Shown: piece after piece, positions 37,026 through 44,544 of the stretch
How positions within the stretch are numbered: the stretch's first letter is position 1
Layout: each line of letters opens with the position of its first letter
DNA from: Ruminococcus sp.
GTDB lineage: Bacteria > Bacillota > Clostridia > Oscillospirales > Ruminococcaceae
Assembly: GCA_015066705.1 (NCBI GenBank)
Contig: SVNV01000011.1
Span: 1-64,000 of the forward strand
Reading direction: 5' to 3'
DNA: 64,000 nucleotides
Translations under genes and position numbers: made by a program
Notes under the pieces: generated by a model
The model's input: the letters and a program-made list of their open reading frames with translations, nothing else
The model's database searches: none
Told to the model about the DNA's origin: nothing

Positions 37026-38120
37026 ATGAAATTACTAAACAAAATTTCTGCTTTATTATGCAGTATAATACTTTCGGCCGGTTGCGTTGTTTCTGCTTAT
37101 GCAAATGAAAACAATCCAGAAAGCCTTACTATTATCGGAGATTCTATCGCAAGCGGATACGGACTTGAGGGTTACGTAAGCGGTAACAATTATTCAGCTG
37201 AAAATTACGGAAAGCTTTTATGTGGTGAATACGGAATTACTTCTATGAATTATTTTAACTATGCTGTTGACGGCGAAACTACCGAAGGACTTCTTTACGA
37301 GCTTGAAAACGGCAGTTATGATATTGGAATCAGAAGCAGTAACGTGATTGTGGTTTCCATAGGCGGAAACGACCTGCTTGATGCTATTATAGGAGAAAAT
37401 TCTGCTGTTTTTAAAAACTCAAGACTTGATGAATTTTTAAAGGGTGAAGCGAATATCACTGAGCTTTTAGCGGATTTGGACCTTGTAGAAATTACTAACC
37501 AGCTTTCAAATGACGCACAGGAAAAGCTATTGATTTTTAATGAAAATATTCCGAAAATCATAAAAGCAATCTCAGAAAAAAATCCTCAGGCATATATAAT
37601 CATTCAGACCCTTTACAATCCGATGAATTCGGGAATTGAAATTATTGATAATCTCTACGGACAGACGATTTCCCAGCTTAACACAGGGATTGACGGTATA
37701 GAGGGTTGTGTTGTCGCTGATGTAAATTCTGCATTTGCACAGAGTGAGGAAAAACTCATTCAGAATGATTTTACTCACCCTAACGAAAAGGGGCACAAGG
37801 TTATTTTTGAAGTTATCAAGGCGGTTATTGATGACTGCTATTCTTTGAAAACTGAAAACGAAAAACCAAGTGACAGTCCTGTTTCTACACAGCCTGTTGC
37901 AACAACAACTGTCACAACTACTACAATTACTGAATCGACAACTACGACTACTCCTGATATTACAACTGCAAATCCGAATGTAACACTCAAAGTTTCCGTT
38001 GACGATGATGATGTTGACAATGAAAATTCTAATCAGAAGGTTATTCCGCTTATCATAATGCCAATCGTTATATTTGTTGTCTTGAAACTCTTTTCTCTAA
38101 ACAAAAACGGAAAAAACTAA
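37026..38120 (+). CDS. Surface-anchored SGNH/GDSL esterase
   Basis: The 364-residue protein has a signal peptide (ending near AYANE), an SGNH hydrolase domain (block I TIIGDSIASGYG with the Ser, block III VVVSIGGNDLLDA, block V NDFTHPNEKGHKVI with Asp and His), a Thr-rich linker (about 285-320) and a C-terminal hydrophobic helix with a short basic tail (KLFSLNKNGKN). There is no LPxTG motif, so it appears held by the terminal helix rather than by sortase. It likely deacetylates a polysaccharide or lipid outside the cell; the substrate is unknown. Confidence 0.9.
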   Translation: MKLLNKISALLCSIILSAGCVVSAYANENNPESLTIIGDSIASGYGLEGYVSGNNYSAENYGKLLCGEYGITSMNYFNYAVDGETTEGLLYELENGSYDIGIRSSNVIVVSIGGNDLLDAIIGENSAVFKNSRLDEFLKGEANITELLADLDLVEITNQLSNDAQEKLLIFNENIPKIIKAISEKNPQAYIIIQTLYNPMNSGIEIIDNLYGQTISQLNTGIDGIEGCVVADVNSAFAQSEEKLIQNDFTHPNEKGHKVIFEVIKAVIDDCYSLKTENEKPSDSPVSTQPVATTTVTTTTITESTTTTTPDITTANPNVTLKVSVDDDDVDNENSNQKVIPLIIMPIVIFVVLKLFSLNKNGKN

Positions 38121-38155
38121 GTTGAAAAAGTGATAAAATTCGGCTTTTAAGTCAA

Positions 38156-38185
38156 TTGACGAAAGCACACTTGTGGAGTTATAAT
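38156..38185 (+). promoter_or_regulatory. rpe promoter
   Basis: TTGACG (38156-38161), 18 bp, TATAAT (38180-38185). Confidence 0.6.
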
Positions 38186-38221
38186 ATATACAGACGATAA
38201 TTTATTTGTGGAGGGACTCCT

Positions 38222-38866
38222 TTGGAAAACATTATTTCTGCTTCACTTCTTGGCTGCAATCTTGCAGACCTTAAAAATGAAATAAAAAAAGCCCACGACG
38301 CTAAGGTTGACTGGTTACACTTTGACGTTATGGACGGTTGTTTTGTTGACAACATCAGTTTCGGTCTGCCTGTTTTGAAATCAATCGACAAGGTTACCGA
38401 TATGTTTCTTGATGTTCATCTTATGATTGACAAGCCTGAAAAATACGTTGAAAAATTCGTGGATTTTGGCGGTGATATGGTGACATTCCACCTTGAAGCT
38501 ACTGAAAAAGCAGACGAGGTAATAAATCTTATCAGAAGCAAGGGTTGTAAGGTTGGTATTTCAATCAAGCCAGACACACCTGCTGAAGCTGTTTTTCCTT
38601 TTCTTGACAAGGTTGACATGGTGCTTGTTATGACTGTTGAGCCGGGATTCGGCGGTCAGGCATTTATCGAAAGCACGCTTTCAAAGATTTCTGAAATCCG
38701 TAATGAAATCACAAAGAGAGGTCTTAAGGTTTATTTACAGGTTGACGGTGGAATCAACGGCGAAACTGTAAAATACGTAACTGAAGCCGGTGCTGATGTA
38801 ATTGTTTCAGGCTCTTACTTATTCGGTGCTTCTGACATGGCTCAGGCTGTCAGAAGCCTTCGCTAA
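38222..38866 (+). CDS. rpe: Ribulose-phosphate 3-epimerase
   Basis: The 214-residue TIM-barrel enzyme interconverts ribulose 5-phosphate and xylulose 5-phosphate in the pentose phosphate pathway. Motifs: SASLLGCNLADL, WLHFDVMDGCFVDNISFG, DVHLMIDKPEKYV, MTVEPGFGGQAFI and VDGGINGETV. The metal His/Asp residues are present. The start is TTG at 38222, seven bases after GGAGGGA; no ATG fits the conserved N-terminus. Its last 17 bp overlap the end of the convergent mecA gene. Confidence 0.96.
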   Translation: MENIISASLLGCNLADLKNEIKKAHDAKVDWLHFDVMDGCFVDNISFGLPVLKSIDKVTDMFLDVHLMIDKPEKYVEKFVDFGGDMVTFHLEATEKADEVINLIRSKGCKVGISIKPDTPAEAVFPFLDKVDMVLVMTVEPGFGGQAFIESTLSKISEIRNEITKRGLKVYLQVDGGINGETVKYVTEAGADVIVSGSYLFGASDMAQAVRSLR

Positions 38867-39398
38867 GGACTTTCACAGCGTTTTTAGGTGTGATTTGCTT
38901 CCACATTTCTGTATGTTCTTTTGTTACAGAAGGGACCAGCTCACCTATTCTTGCATAGATTTTAAGTTTATTTACAAGTCTTTTGATACCTTCCGAATTA
39001 ACGGAGGGTATTTTTATTATAAGTCGGTAGTTTTTATCATCAGAATACAGAGAGCTTTCGGGAATTTCCTTTGTGATTTTTAAAAGCTCACTACAAAAGT
39101 TACAAAGCTTTATGTGGTTTTCTGTTTCGAGGGTCACCAGAATATGGGTTTTATTTTCAGTTTTTAAAGTTGGCATTTTACTGAAATAAATTACAAGTCC
39201 CTCATTATCAAGATTGAAAATTTCGACATAGGATTTTTTCATAAAATCCTCATTTAAATTTTTGCATAGCATTTTAAAAAATAGTGATGCTTTAAAAGAA
39301 TTATTCTGCAATTCCTCAAAGCTTATATTCAACTCTTCAAGCTCATCATATGAAATTATTATTTTAACTGTATTTTCATTAAGGCTAACAAATTCCAC
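38850..39398 (-). CDS. Adaptor protein MecA-like
   Basis: The 182-residue acidic protein matches the MecA family: N-terminal substrate-binding part (MEFVSLNENTVKIIISYDELEE, YVEIFNLDNEGLVIYF) and a C-terminal domain (LVTLETENHIKLCNFCSEL, LYSDDKNYRLIIKIP) that in relatives binds the ClpC ATPase and directs proteins to ClpCP. It is shorter than Bacillus MecA. The start is GTG at 39398, ten bases after AGGGG. A terminator stands right before the ribosome site and a folded leader before that, which suggests attenuation. Confidence 0.85.
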   Translation of the reverse strand: MEFVSLNENTVKIIISYDELEELNISFEELQNNSFKASLFFKMLCKNLNEDFMKKSYVEIFNLDNEGLVIYFSKMPTLKTENKTHILVTLETENHIKLCNFCSELLKITKEIPESSLYSDDKNYRLIIKIPSVNSEGIKRLVNKLKIYARIGELVPSVTKEHTEMWKQITPKNAVKVLSEGF

Positions 39399-39607
39399 GT
39401 TATCGACCCCTAAACAAAAAGCCTCCGATAAAGGAGGCTCATTTATATCTTCGGGCAGTTATCAAAAACAAAAGCTCCCCTATGGACGTATTAACGTCAC
39501 TTTTTGTTTTTACTGCTCGTTAATACATAGTATGCCCGTATTTTTCTCAGGTGAGACAAATAAATTTTTTCCTTTTTTATTAAAAATATCAGTTGTCGGA
39601 CTTGCAA
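39399..39607 (-). promoter_or_regulatory. mecA promoter and folded leader with attenuator-like terminator
   Basis: On the minus strand TTGCAA (39607-39602), 17 bp and TTTAAT (39584-39579) form a promoter. The leader then folds: an outer stem CGGGCA/TGCCCG (39538-39533 with 39457-39452), CATAG/CTATG, an 8-bp stem TATTAACG/CGTTAATA, and a loop AAAAACAAAAAG that can pair with CTTTTGTTTTT at 39474-39464 as a pseudoknot. After it comes a terminator hairpin GCCTCC/GGAGGC (39438-39421) with a T5 run, 17 bp before the mecA start. The layout is that of a riboswitch or protein-sensed attenuator. I do not recognise a known class. Confidence 0.55.
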
Positions 39608-39622
39608 TTTCATTTTGTACAT

Positions 39623-40697
39623 AAAAAAGGAGCAGTAACGTTAACTGCTCCTCGTTGTTTATTTTAAGCTAAAGTCTTTTTCGGACTCACTCCAATACTT
39701 ATTTTTAAGTTTTAGTCTCAAGCTAAAGTTTCTGGCGGAATCACTCCTAACTTTCTAAATATTCATAAGTTTGGTTCTAATCATATAGCACCACTCCAAA
39801 ACTTTATTTAACTTTAAACTTAGTATTGTCAAACCCCATACGGGCTTGTATTCCGTTAAGCCATCGGACTCACAAGGCGCATACGCCTTGACCTCCTACC
39901 CTCGCGCCAAGCTTCATCTTAACCAAAGCTCCGACTGCTCGAGTGGCAAAATTTGTTAAGCCATCGGACTCACCTTTCATATCAGATTTGGTTTTGTCAA
40001 AAGCTTAATTTTACATTGGACTCACCTTTCATATCAAATTTTGTTTCGAGGTAAATCTTAATTTTCCATCGGACTTTTTTCCTTTTCATATATTTGCTAC
40101 TTCAGTAGCATCTTTTCCCTTTCACTCTTTCGAGTGTCTGCTCAGCCTTTCAGCCGCAAACCTAATTTCTTGGAGGACTCACTCCCATCATTTAAATAAT
40201 CAGTCTCATGGTGGTCATTTTCATAATAACCACTCTCCTATCCTAAGAAATTCTATAAACTCAAAATTTATTTTGTACAGTGCACGGGACTCTCTCCTTA
40301 AATTTACGAATCTACCGGTTTATCACCGGCTATTAAATTTTAAAACCTGAGTATCCTTATATTTCAAAAACTGTAAGCTATCATTTCCCCGATACAGCTC
40401 TATTGATTTCTTAATTAAATAACCTTGAGTCTGTCAGCTCTTCCGTCTGAGTCCGACCCCTCTTATCTTAAACCCGTCGAGCCGCAACGGATACTCTTCA
40501 CTGATTCAATTATGTCCATTGGACCCGCTCCTTTCTGAAATCAGATTCTTGCATCATTAAAATTCGGTTTAGCATTTTGGAAGATTAAGTTTGTCAGTTA
40601 AGTATCCTAAACTCCGAACATCCTTAAGTACTCATCAAGACCTTTAAACCTCCGAGCCCCTTCGGTCGGTGTGCTTATTTCGTCTTTTCTTTTCCTT
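39623..40697 (-). ncRNA. Large structured RNA of unknown class (about 1.07 kb)
   Basis: A near-consensus promoter starts it and an intrinsic terminator (GGAGCAGT/ACTGCTCC, 39651-39629, then a T run) ends it. No ORF over 60 codons lies between. It has many local hairpins: CACTC-GAAA-GAGTG, GCTACT-GA-AGTAGC, CCGG-TGATAAA-CCGG, CAAGGCG-TATG-CGCCTTG, CAAGCCC-GTAT-GGGGTTTG, GTGGTTATT-ATGAA-AATGACCAC. About ten purine-rich boxes of the form GGNGNGAGUCC recur (plus-strand positions 39681, 39734, 39861, 39961, 40014, 40066, 40172, 40283, 40516), several followed by AUG. One box-complement, GUCGGACUC, lies at 40457-40449. ROOL, GOLLD, OLE and raiA-type RNAs are alternatives I cannot exclude without a covariance search. 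Confidence 0.7.
39961..40096 (-). repeat. Three tandem box repeats within the large RNA
   Basis: Units begin at 39961, about 40012 and 40066 (spacing about 52 bp). The first two share CACCTTTCATATCA preceded by ATCGGACT or ATTGGACT; the third keeps CCATCGGACTT and TTTTCATAT. A fourth copy of GTTAAGCCATCGGACTCAC (39855) lies exactly 100 bp from the one at 39955. Confidence 0.8.
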
Positions 40698-40703
40698 GAC
40701 TAT

Positions 40704-40732
40704 ACTATATCATACTTTTTGTGCATTGTCAA
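40704..40732 (-). promoter_or_regulatory. Strong promoter of the large RNA
   Basis: On the minus strand TTGACA (40732-40727), 17 bp, TATAGT (40709-40704). Upstream bases are runs of A and T resembling an UP element, as in highly expressed RNA genes. Confidence 0.8.
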
Positions 40733-40791
40733 TAGTTTTTTTCAACTTTTTTAGAAATAAATTATTTAATATTACTTTAAAGGTTTTTAAC

Positions 40792-40820
40792 TTGACTTTA
40801 TTTTAATAATGTTATATAAT
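40792..40820 (+). promoter_or_regulatory. DUF1292 gene promoter
   Basis: TTGACT (40792-40797), 17 bp, TATAAT (40815-40820). It is back to back with the large-RNA promoter, 60 bp apart. Confidence 0.75.
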
Positions 40821-40873
40821 AATTATGTTGCGTGAATGAAATTCACGATTTTTATTTTTTGGAGGTTTTTAAC

Positions 40874-41230
40874 ATGAGCGAAGAAATGATGGATTACACA
40901 CCTGACCTTTATACACTTATTGACGATGACGGAAACGAAACTACCTTTGAGCTTCTCGACGCTATGGAGGTTGACGGTGAAGAATATTTTGCACTTACAC
41001 CATACTTCGGTGATGATGCTGAAGCTGTACTTCAGGACGACGGCGAAGTAGTTATTCTCAAGTCTGCTATTGACGAAGCCGGCGAAGAAATCATGCAGTC
41101 AATCGACGATGAGGAAGAGTACGAAAGAATCGGTAAGATTTTTATGGAACGTCTTGAAGAAGTATTTGATTTCGTTGAAGAAGGCGAATGTGACTGTGGC
41201 GAACCTGACTGTGATTGTCATTTAAGCTAA
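40874..41230 (+). CDS. DUF1292 protein with Cys-rich C-terminus
   Basis: The 118-residue, very acidic protein has a DUF1292 domain (YTLIDDDGNETTFELLDAMEVDGEEYFALTP, DDGEVVILKSAID). The last 13 residues, ECDCGEPDCDCHL, hold five Cys and a His and look like a metal site beyond the domain. DUF1292 proteins (YrzB-like) are abundant in Firmicutes and of unknown function. ATG at 40874 follows GGAGG at normal distance; the upstream in-frame ATG at 40832 lies before the ribosome site. A lipoprotein gene follows 15 bp later. Confidence 0.88.
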   Translation: MSEEMMDYTPDLYTLIDDDGNETTFELLDAMEVDGEEYFALTPYFGDDAEAVLQDDGEVVILKSAIDEAGEEIMQSIDDEEEYERIGKIFMERLEEVFDFVEEGECDCGEPDCDCHLS

Positions 41231-41245
41231 TTTGAGGTGATTGTT

Positions 41246-41671
41246 TTGAAGCTTATCAAAAAGGCGTTTATAATAATTGCAGTATCAGCAATGCTTTCAG
41301 GTTGTAGTTTTCAGGAGATTAAGTCTGACAAGGACATTCTCACTTCTGAAAATCAGTCAACAACCACTACCCTTCAGGTACTTGGAGTTCCTGACCTTAC
41401 AACTACAACACCACCTATAACAAATCCATCGGGTACTTTACCAGGCGAGGACGACCCTGAGGTTGAAAGTCCTTATCCTTGCACAATGATTACAACTGCT
41501 AACGTTAACGCAAGAAAAGGTCCTTCGACAGCTGACACAATTTCACAGACAGTAATTGAGGGTACTGAGGTTAAGGTTATCGGATATGCTGACGGCTGGT
41601 ATCAGGTTGACATTGACGGGGAAACTCTTTACATTATCGAAGATTATCTTGAAGAAGTTTCCGAGGAATAA
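41246..41671 (+). CDS. Lipoprotein with bacterial SH3 domain
   Basis: The 141-residue protein has a lipoprotein signal (MKLIKKAFIIIAVSAM, lipobox LSGC), a Thr/Pro-rich linker (about 30-75), and a C-terminal SH3b domain (ANVNARKGPSTADTISQTVIEGTEVKVIGYADGWYQVDID in parts) that usually binds cell wall peptides. TTG at 41246 is six bases after GAGGTG and starts the signal peptide exactly; the GTG at 41237 overlaps that site. It probably shares the DUF1292 promoter. Confidence 0.85.
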   Translation: MKLIKKAFIIIAVSAMLSGCSFQEIKSDKDILTSENQSTTTTLQVLGVPDLTTTTPPITNPSGTLPGEDDPEVESPYPCTMITTANVNARKGPSTADTISQTVIEGTEVKVIGYADGWYQVDIDGETLYIIEDYLEEVSEE

Positions 41672-41853
41672 TTTTACGGTTGTAATTTTCACGGATATGT
41701 GATATACTGAATGTAGAAAAAGAAGTTTTCTTACTGCCCTTGCACGACCAAGCATAGTTAATATAATCCAACACATTATATAAGGGAGCAACGTCTCCGT
41801 TTGCGGATTGCAGACCTCCCGTCAGACTCCGCTTATGCCGAGAAATTCTGACG

Positions 41854-41945
41854 GACGCTGGGAGCGAGGTAGCATTCGGGCGGGCACCCACCTGCTTAGT
41901 GCGGGTTTTATACTCTATGCGACGGCAGGGCGGTTATACTTATTT
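41854..41945. repeat. Intergenic repeat unit A, copy 1
   Basis: This 92-bp stretch starting GACGCTGGGAGCGAGG is repeated exactly at 42109-42200, with its first 16 bp again at 42359-42374. It is more GC-rich than its surroundings and contains CCCACCTGC-TTA-GTGCGGG, which can fold. The flank before it (41700-41853) also looks like repeat DNA and shows no gene. Confidence 0.9.
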
Positions 41946-41946
41946 C

Positions 41947-41981
41947 AATTGACAGTTGACAATTGACAATTGACAATTAAA
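41947..41981. repeat. Short tandem TTGACAA repeats
   Basis: CAATTGACAGTTGACAATTGACAATTGACAATTAA consists of about four 10-bp units. At the matching place near 42203-42234 there is an unrelated short repeat (GATGCACAATTCAC-type). Confidence 0.85.
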
Positions 41982-41984
41982 TTC

Positions 41985-42108
41985 AACCCTGACCATATGG
42001 TTGGGGTTTTTGTTTTTATTAGTATAAGGAAGGGGGAGCCCGAGGGGGAAACCATAAATCACAAAGTATAAATTCCTCTCATAAGTAAAAGGTTTCCCCA
42101 TCGTTAAA
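41985..42108. repeat. Intergenic repeat unit B, copy 1
   Basis: The unit is repeated nearly identically at 42235-42358, and its first 27 bp again near 42393-42420. It starts with a hairpin AACCCTGACC-ATAT-GGTTGGGGTT followed by TTTTTG, which can act as a terminator, and later has GGGGGAAACC and GGTTTCCCC as an inverted repeat 37 bp apart. Confidence 0.9.
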
Positions 42109-42200
42109 GACGCTGGGAGCGAGGTAGCATTCGGGCGGGCACCCACCTGCTTAGTGCGGGTTTTATACTCTATGCGACGGCAGGGCGGTTATACTTATTT
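42109..42200. repeat. Intergenic repeat unit A, copy 2
   Basis: Exact copy of 41854-41945, 255 bp further on. Confidence 0.9.
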
Positions 42201-42234
42201 TAATGCACAATTCACGATGCACGATGCACAATTA

Positions 42235-42358
42235 AACCCTGACCATATGGTTGGGGTTTTTGTTTTTATTAGTATAAGGAAGGGGGAGCCCGAGGGGGAA
42301 ACCATAAATCACAAAGTATAAATTCCTCTCATAAGTAAAAGGTTTCCCCATCGTTAAA
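42235..42358. repeat. Intergenic repeat unit B, copy 2
   Basis: Copy of 41985-42108, 250 bp further on, again followed by the start of unit A (42359-42374). Confidence 0.9.
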
Positions 42359-42392
42359 GACGCTGGGAGCGAGGACAATGAACAATTAAATT

Positions 42393-42422
42393 AAACCCTG
42401 ACCATATGGTTGGGGTTTTTCT
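42393..42422 (+). terminator. Third copy of the unit-B hairpin, terminator-like
   Basis: AACCCTGACC-ATAT-GGTTGGGGTT followed by TTTTTC. Same hairpin as at 41985 and 42235. Confidence 0.6.
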
Positions 42423-42494
42423 ATCATTTAATATACTTAAAGTCAAACAAAAAAGACCCAAGGTTTTTCTTAGGTCTTTCTCAATTCTGTTCGG

Positions 42495-43370
42495 TTATCT
42501 CAACTTCCAAAAAGTGTAACAAGGATAGGTTGTGTACTGTTTGCCTTCCCATACAAAACCGTTAGGAAAATACTCGGCATAGATTACAACGTGACAGTCG
42601 GGATTACGATTATACTCGCCGTCAATAGCGTCTTTTAAGTACCAAAGCATATACTCATAGGTATAAAAATCATTGTATATGTTGAAACTCAACGGTGCTG
42701 ACCACGAACTGTTCGAGGGGGTTTTGTCCTCACAGAGCCACGCATAAAATTCATCAAGGGTGTTATACGCTTTGCCATAACCTCTGTACTCAGTCCAATT
42801 TGCTGTTACATATTCAGCTTTACTGTTCGAGTATTCCTGAAGCTCTGCCACAAGTTTGTCTACATCAGACTGTGTGATTTTGATAGTCTGCTGTGGCTTT
42901 GTTATTTCCTGTTTCTTGGTTGTAGTGAGCTTGGTTGTAGTAGTAGGCTTCTTTGTAGTAGTCGCCTTTGGAGTTGTTTTCTTCGCTGTGGTTGTAGTTT
43001 TCTTTGCTGTGGTAGTAGTTGTTGTGACCTTCTTGGTAGTCGTAGTTGTTACGGTAGTAGGCTTCTTGGTAGTTGTAGTAGCCTTTTTGGTTGTAGTAGT
43101 CAACTTTGGTGTAGTTGTGACTTTCTTGGTTGTTGTAGTTGTTACGGTAGTAGGCTTCACCGTTGTTGTCACCTTTGGTGTTGTGGTTACAACACTTGCA
43201 GGCTTCTTTGTAGTGGTCTGTTCGGGAGTTATGGTAACAGTTGCCTCAACCATTGTGGTTGTAGTTAAGCTTGTAACCGATTTTTCCACAGGTGACACGC
43301 TATTTGTACAGGCTGTCAGACCTGACAGAGTTACGACAAGAAGTGCCGACAGCATTATTCTTTTTATCAT
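42495..43370 (-). CDS. Lipoprotein with very long Thr/Lys-rich linker
   Basis: The predicted product has 291 residues: lipoprotein signal (MIKRIMLSALLVVTLSG, lipobox LTAC), about 125 residues of TTTTKKPTTT-type low-complexity linker, and a C-terminal domain of about 130 residues (SDVDKLVAELQEYSNSKAEY, DEFYAWLCEDKTPSN, YEYMLWYLKDAIDGEYNRNP, FPNGFVWEGKQYTTYPCYTFW). I do not recognise the end domain. The linker resembles those of ruminococcal surface proteins. ATG at 43370 follows GGGGAAACGT and lies 11 bp after the aldo-keto reductase stop, so the two are probably cotranscribed. The repeats give a long Val-rich antisense ORF that I reject. Confidence 0.82.
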   Translation of the reverse strand: MIKRIMLSALLVVTLSGLTACTNSVSPVEKSVTSLTTTTMVEATVTITPEQTTTKKPASVVTTTPKVTTTVKPTTVTTTTTKKVTTTPKLTTTTKKATTTTKKPTTVTTTTTKKVTTTTTTAKKTTTTAKKTTPKATTTKKPTTTTKLTTTKKQEITKPQQTIKITQSDVDKLVAELQEYSNSKAEYVTANWTEYRGYGKAYNTLDEFYAWLCEDKTPSNSSWSAPLSFNIYNDFYTYEYMLWYLKDAIDGEYNRNPDCHVVIYAEYFPNGFVWEGKQYTTYPCYTFWKLR

Positions 43371-43380
43371 ACGTTTCCCC

Positions 43381-44352
43381 TTACATTCTGTTTTCCAAAA
43401 AAGCAAGCTGTTTTTCATCAAGCACTATATCCCCTGCCTGCATATCCTCTTCAAGCTGCCAGAGTTTGGTTGCCGAAAAAACAGAGCACACCGGAAACTG
43501 CTGGCTATTAAGATATCCAAGCACGAGAGTTGCAGGAGAATAACCTGTCTCCTCACACATAGTCTTTACTCTTGAAAGTCTTGCAAGGTTAGCTGTGCTT
43601 ACAAACTGGCTTTCCATATGGTGAGTGATAGATTCGCCGCTCGCAACCTTTGAGAAAAATCCCTTTGCCTGTGGTGAAAATGCCATTACCGGGAAATTAT
43701 TTTTCTTATACCACGCATAAGCCTTTGTATCCATACACGCAATAGTCGGGTCACCGATTGCTTCCTTACTTGTATGTGCAAGACTATAATAAATCTGGCT
43801 CACTCTGAAAGGTTCCATACCATTTTTGATTGCAAACTCATTAGCCTTTTCAATTCTCTCGGTTTTCCAGTTTGAAGCACCGATGAAATGAACCTTTCCC
43901 GATTTCACAAAGTCATTGAGAATCGGCATAATTTCCTCAACAGGTGTACTTTCGTCATCTCTATGCAAAAGATATAGGTCGATATAATCAGTCTGGAGTA
44001 CCTCAAGGCTCTTATTAAGGTCGCCTTCAAGCTCTTCCCTATTAAGTCTCGGAACACGCTCCCCTTCAATCCAGCCGTCGTGTCCGCCCTTTGTCACAAG
44101 AATAATATCTTCTCTGTTATTTCTCGCCTTAAACCATCTTCCGATTGTGGTTTCGGCAGAGCTTTCGCCGTTTTCAATCCAGCTACAATATGACCTTGCT
44201 GTATCAATACAGTTTCCGCCTAAATTTACATACATATCGAGAAACGGGAAATATTCCTCGTCGTTATTCTGCTTTTCAAAAGAAGCAGTTCCAAAAGCAA
44301 GGGCAGGTATTTCAATTTCGTATTTGTCATTCTTAAGTTTAAACTTTATCAT
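43381..44352 (-). CDS. Aldo/keto reductase
   Basis: The 323-residue TIM-barrel oxidoreductase has AKR motifs: NCIDTARSYCSW (Asp and Tyr), ILVTKGGHDG (Lys), DYIDLYLLHRDD (His), HFIGASNWKTERIEKA and VMAFSPQAKGF. It uses NADPH to reduce aldehydes or ketones; similar proteins are oxidoreductases of sugar metabolism. The substrate is unknown. First gene of a two-gene unit with the Thr-rich lipoprotein. Confidence 0.93.
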   Translation of the reverse strand: MIKFKLKNDKYEIEIPALAFGTASFEKQNNDEEYFPFLDMYVNLGGNCIDTARSYCSWIENGESSAETTIGRWFKARNNREDIILVTKGGHDGWIEGERVPRLNREELEGDLNKSLEVLQTDYIDLYLLHRDDESTPVEEIMPILNDFVKSGKVHFIGASNWKTERIEKANEFAIKNGMEPFRVSQIYYSLAHTSKEAIGDPTIACMDTKAYAWYKKNNFPVMAFSPQAKGFFSKVASGESITHHMESQFVSTANLARLSRVKTMCEETGYSPATLVLGYLNSQQFPVCSVFSATKLWQLEEDMQAGDIVLDEKQLAFLENRM

Positions 44353-44544
44353 ATCTATTCTCCCTTTCTCATTATATAGTTACACTTATAATAACACATT
44401 TTTTCCTGAATGTCCACTATTTTACAGAATTTCCACAGGTAAAAATATATGTTAAAAAATTGTAAACTATGCAAAATTTCTATTGCAAACCTTAGAAAAG
44501 TTTGCTATAATAAATAAGCGCTTTAAGGAGTGCATTTAATATGT

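Noticed and set aside
37026..38120. Sortase-anchored protein at the SGNH esterase
   Set aside because: There is a C-terminal helix and basic tail, but no LPxTG-like motif.
38850..38866. Frameshift or mis-assembly where rpe and mecA overlap
   Set aside because: Both proteins have complete, normal C-termini; a 17-bp convergent overlap is plausible.
39508..39617. Short minus-strand ORF of about 38 codons before mecA
   Set aside because: It has no ribosome site and overlaps the mecA promoter and leader fold.
41634..42146. Two minus-strand ORFs both starting MGARPNATSLPAS
   Set aside because: The identical starts come from the duplicated intergenic repeat unit A; no ribosome site and no conserved downstream sequence.
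41672..42490. Insertion sequence in the repeat-rich gap
   Set aside because: No transposase frame, no terminal inverted repeats with target duplication; only non-coding units A and B.
42856..43575. Val-rich plus-strand ORF opposite the Thr-rich lipoprotein
   Set aside because: Antisense image of the ACN-rich linker codons; the lipoprotein has signal peptide, lipobox and ribosome site.
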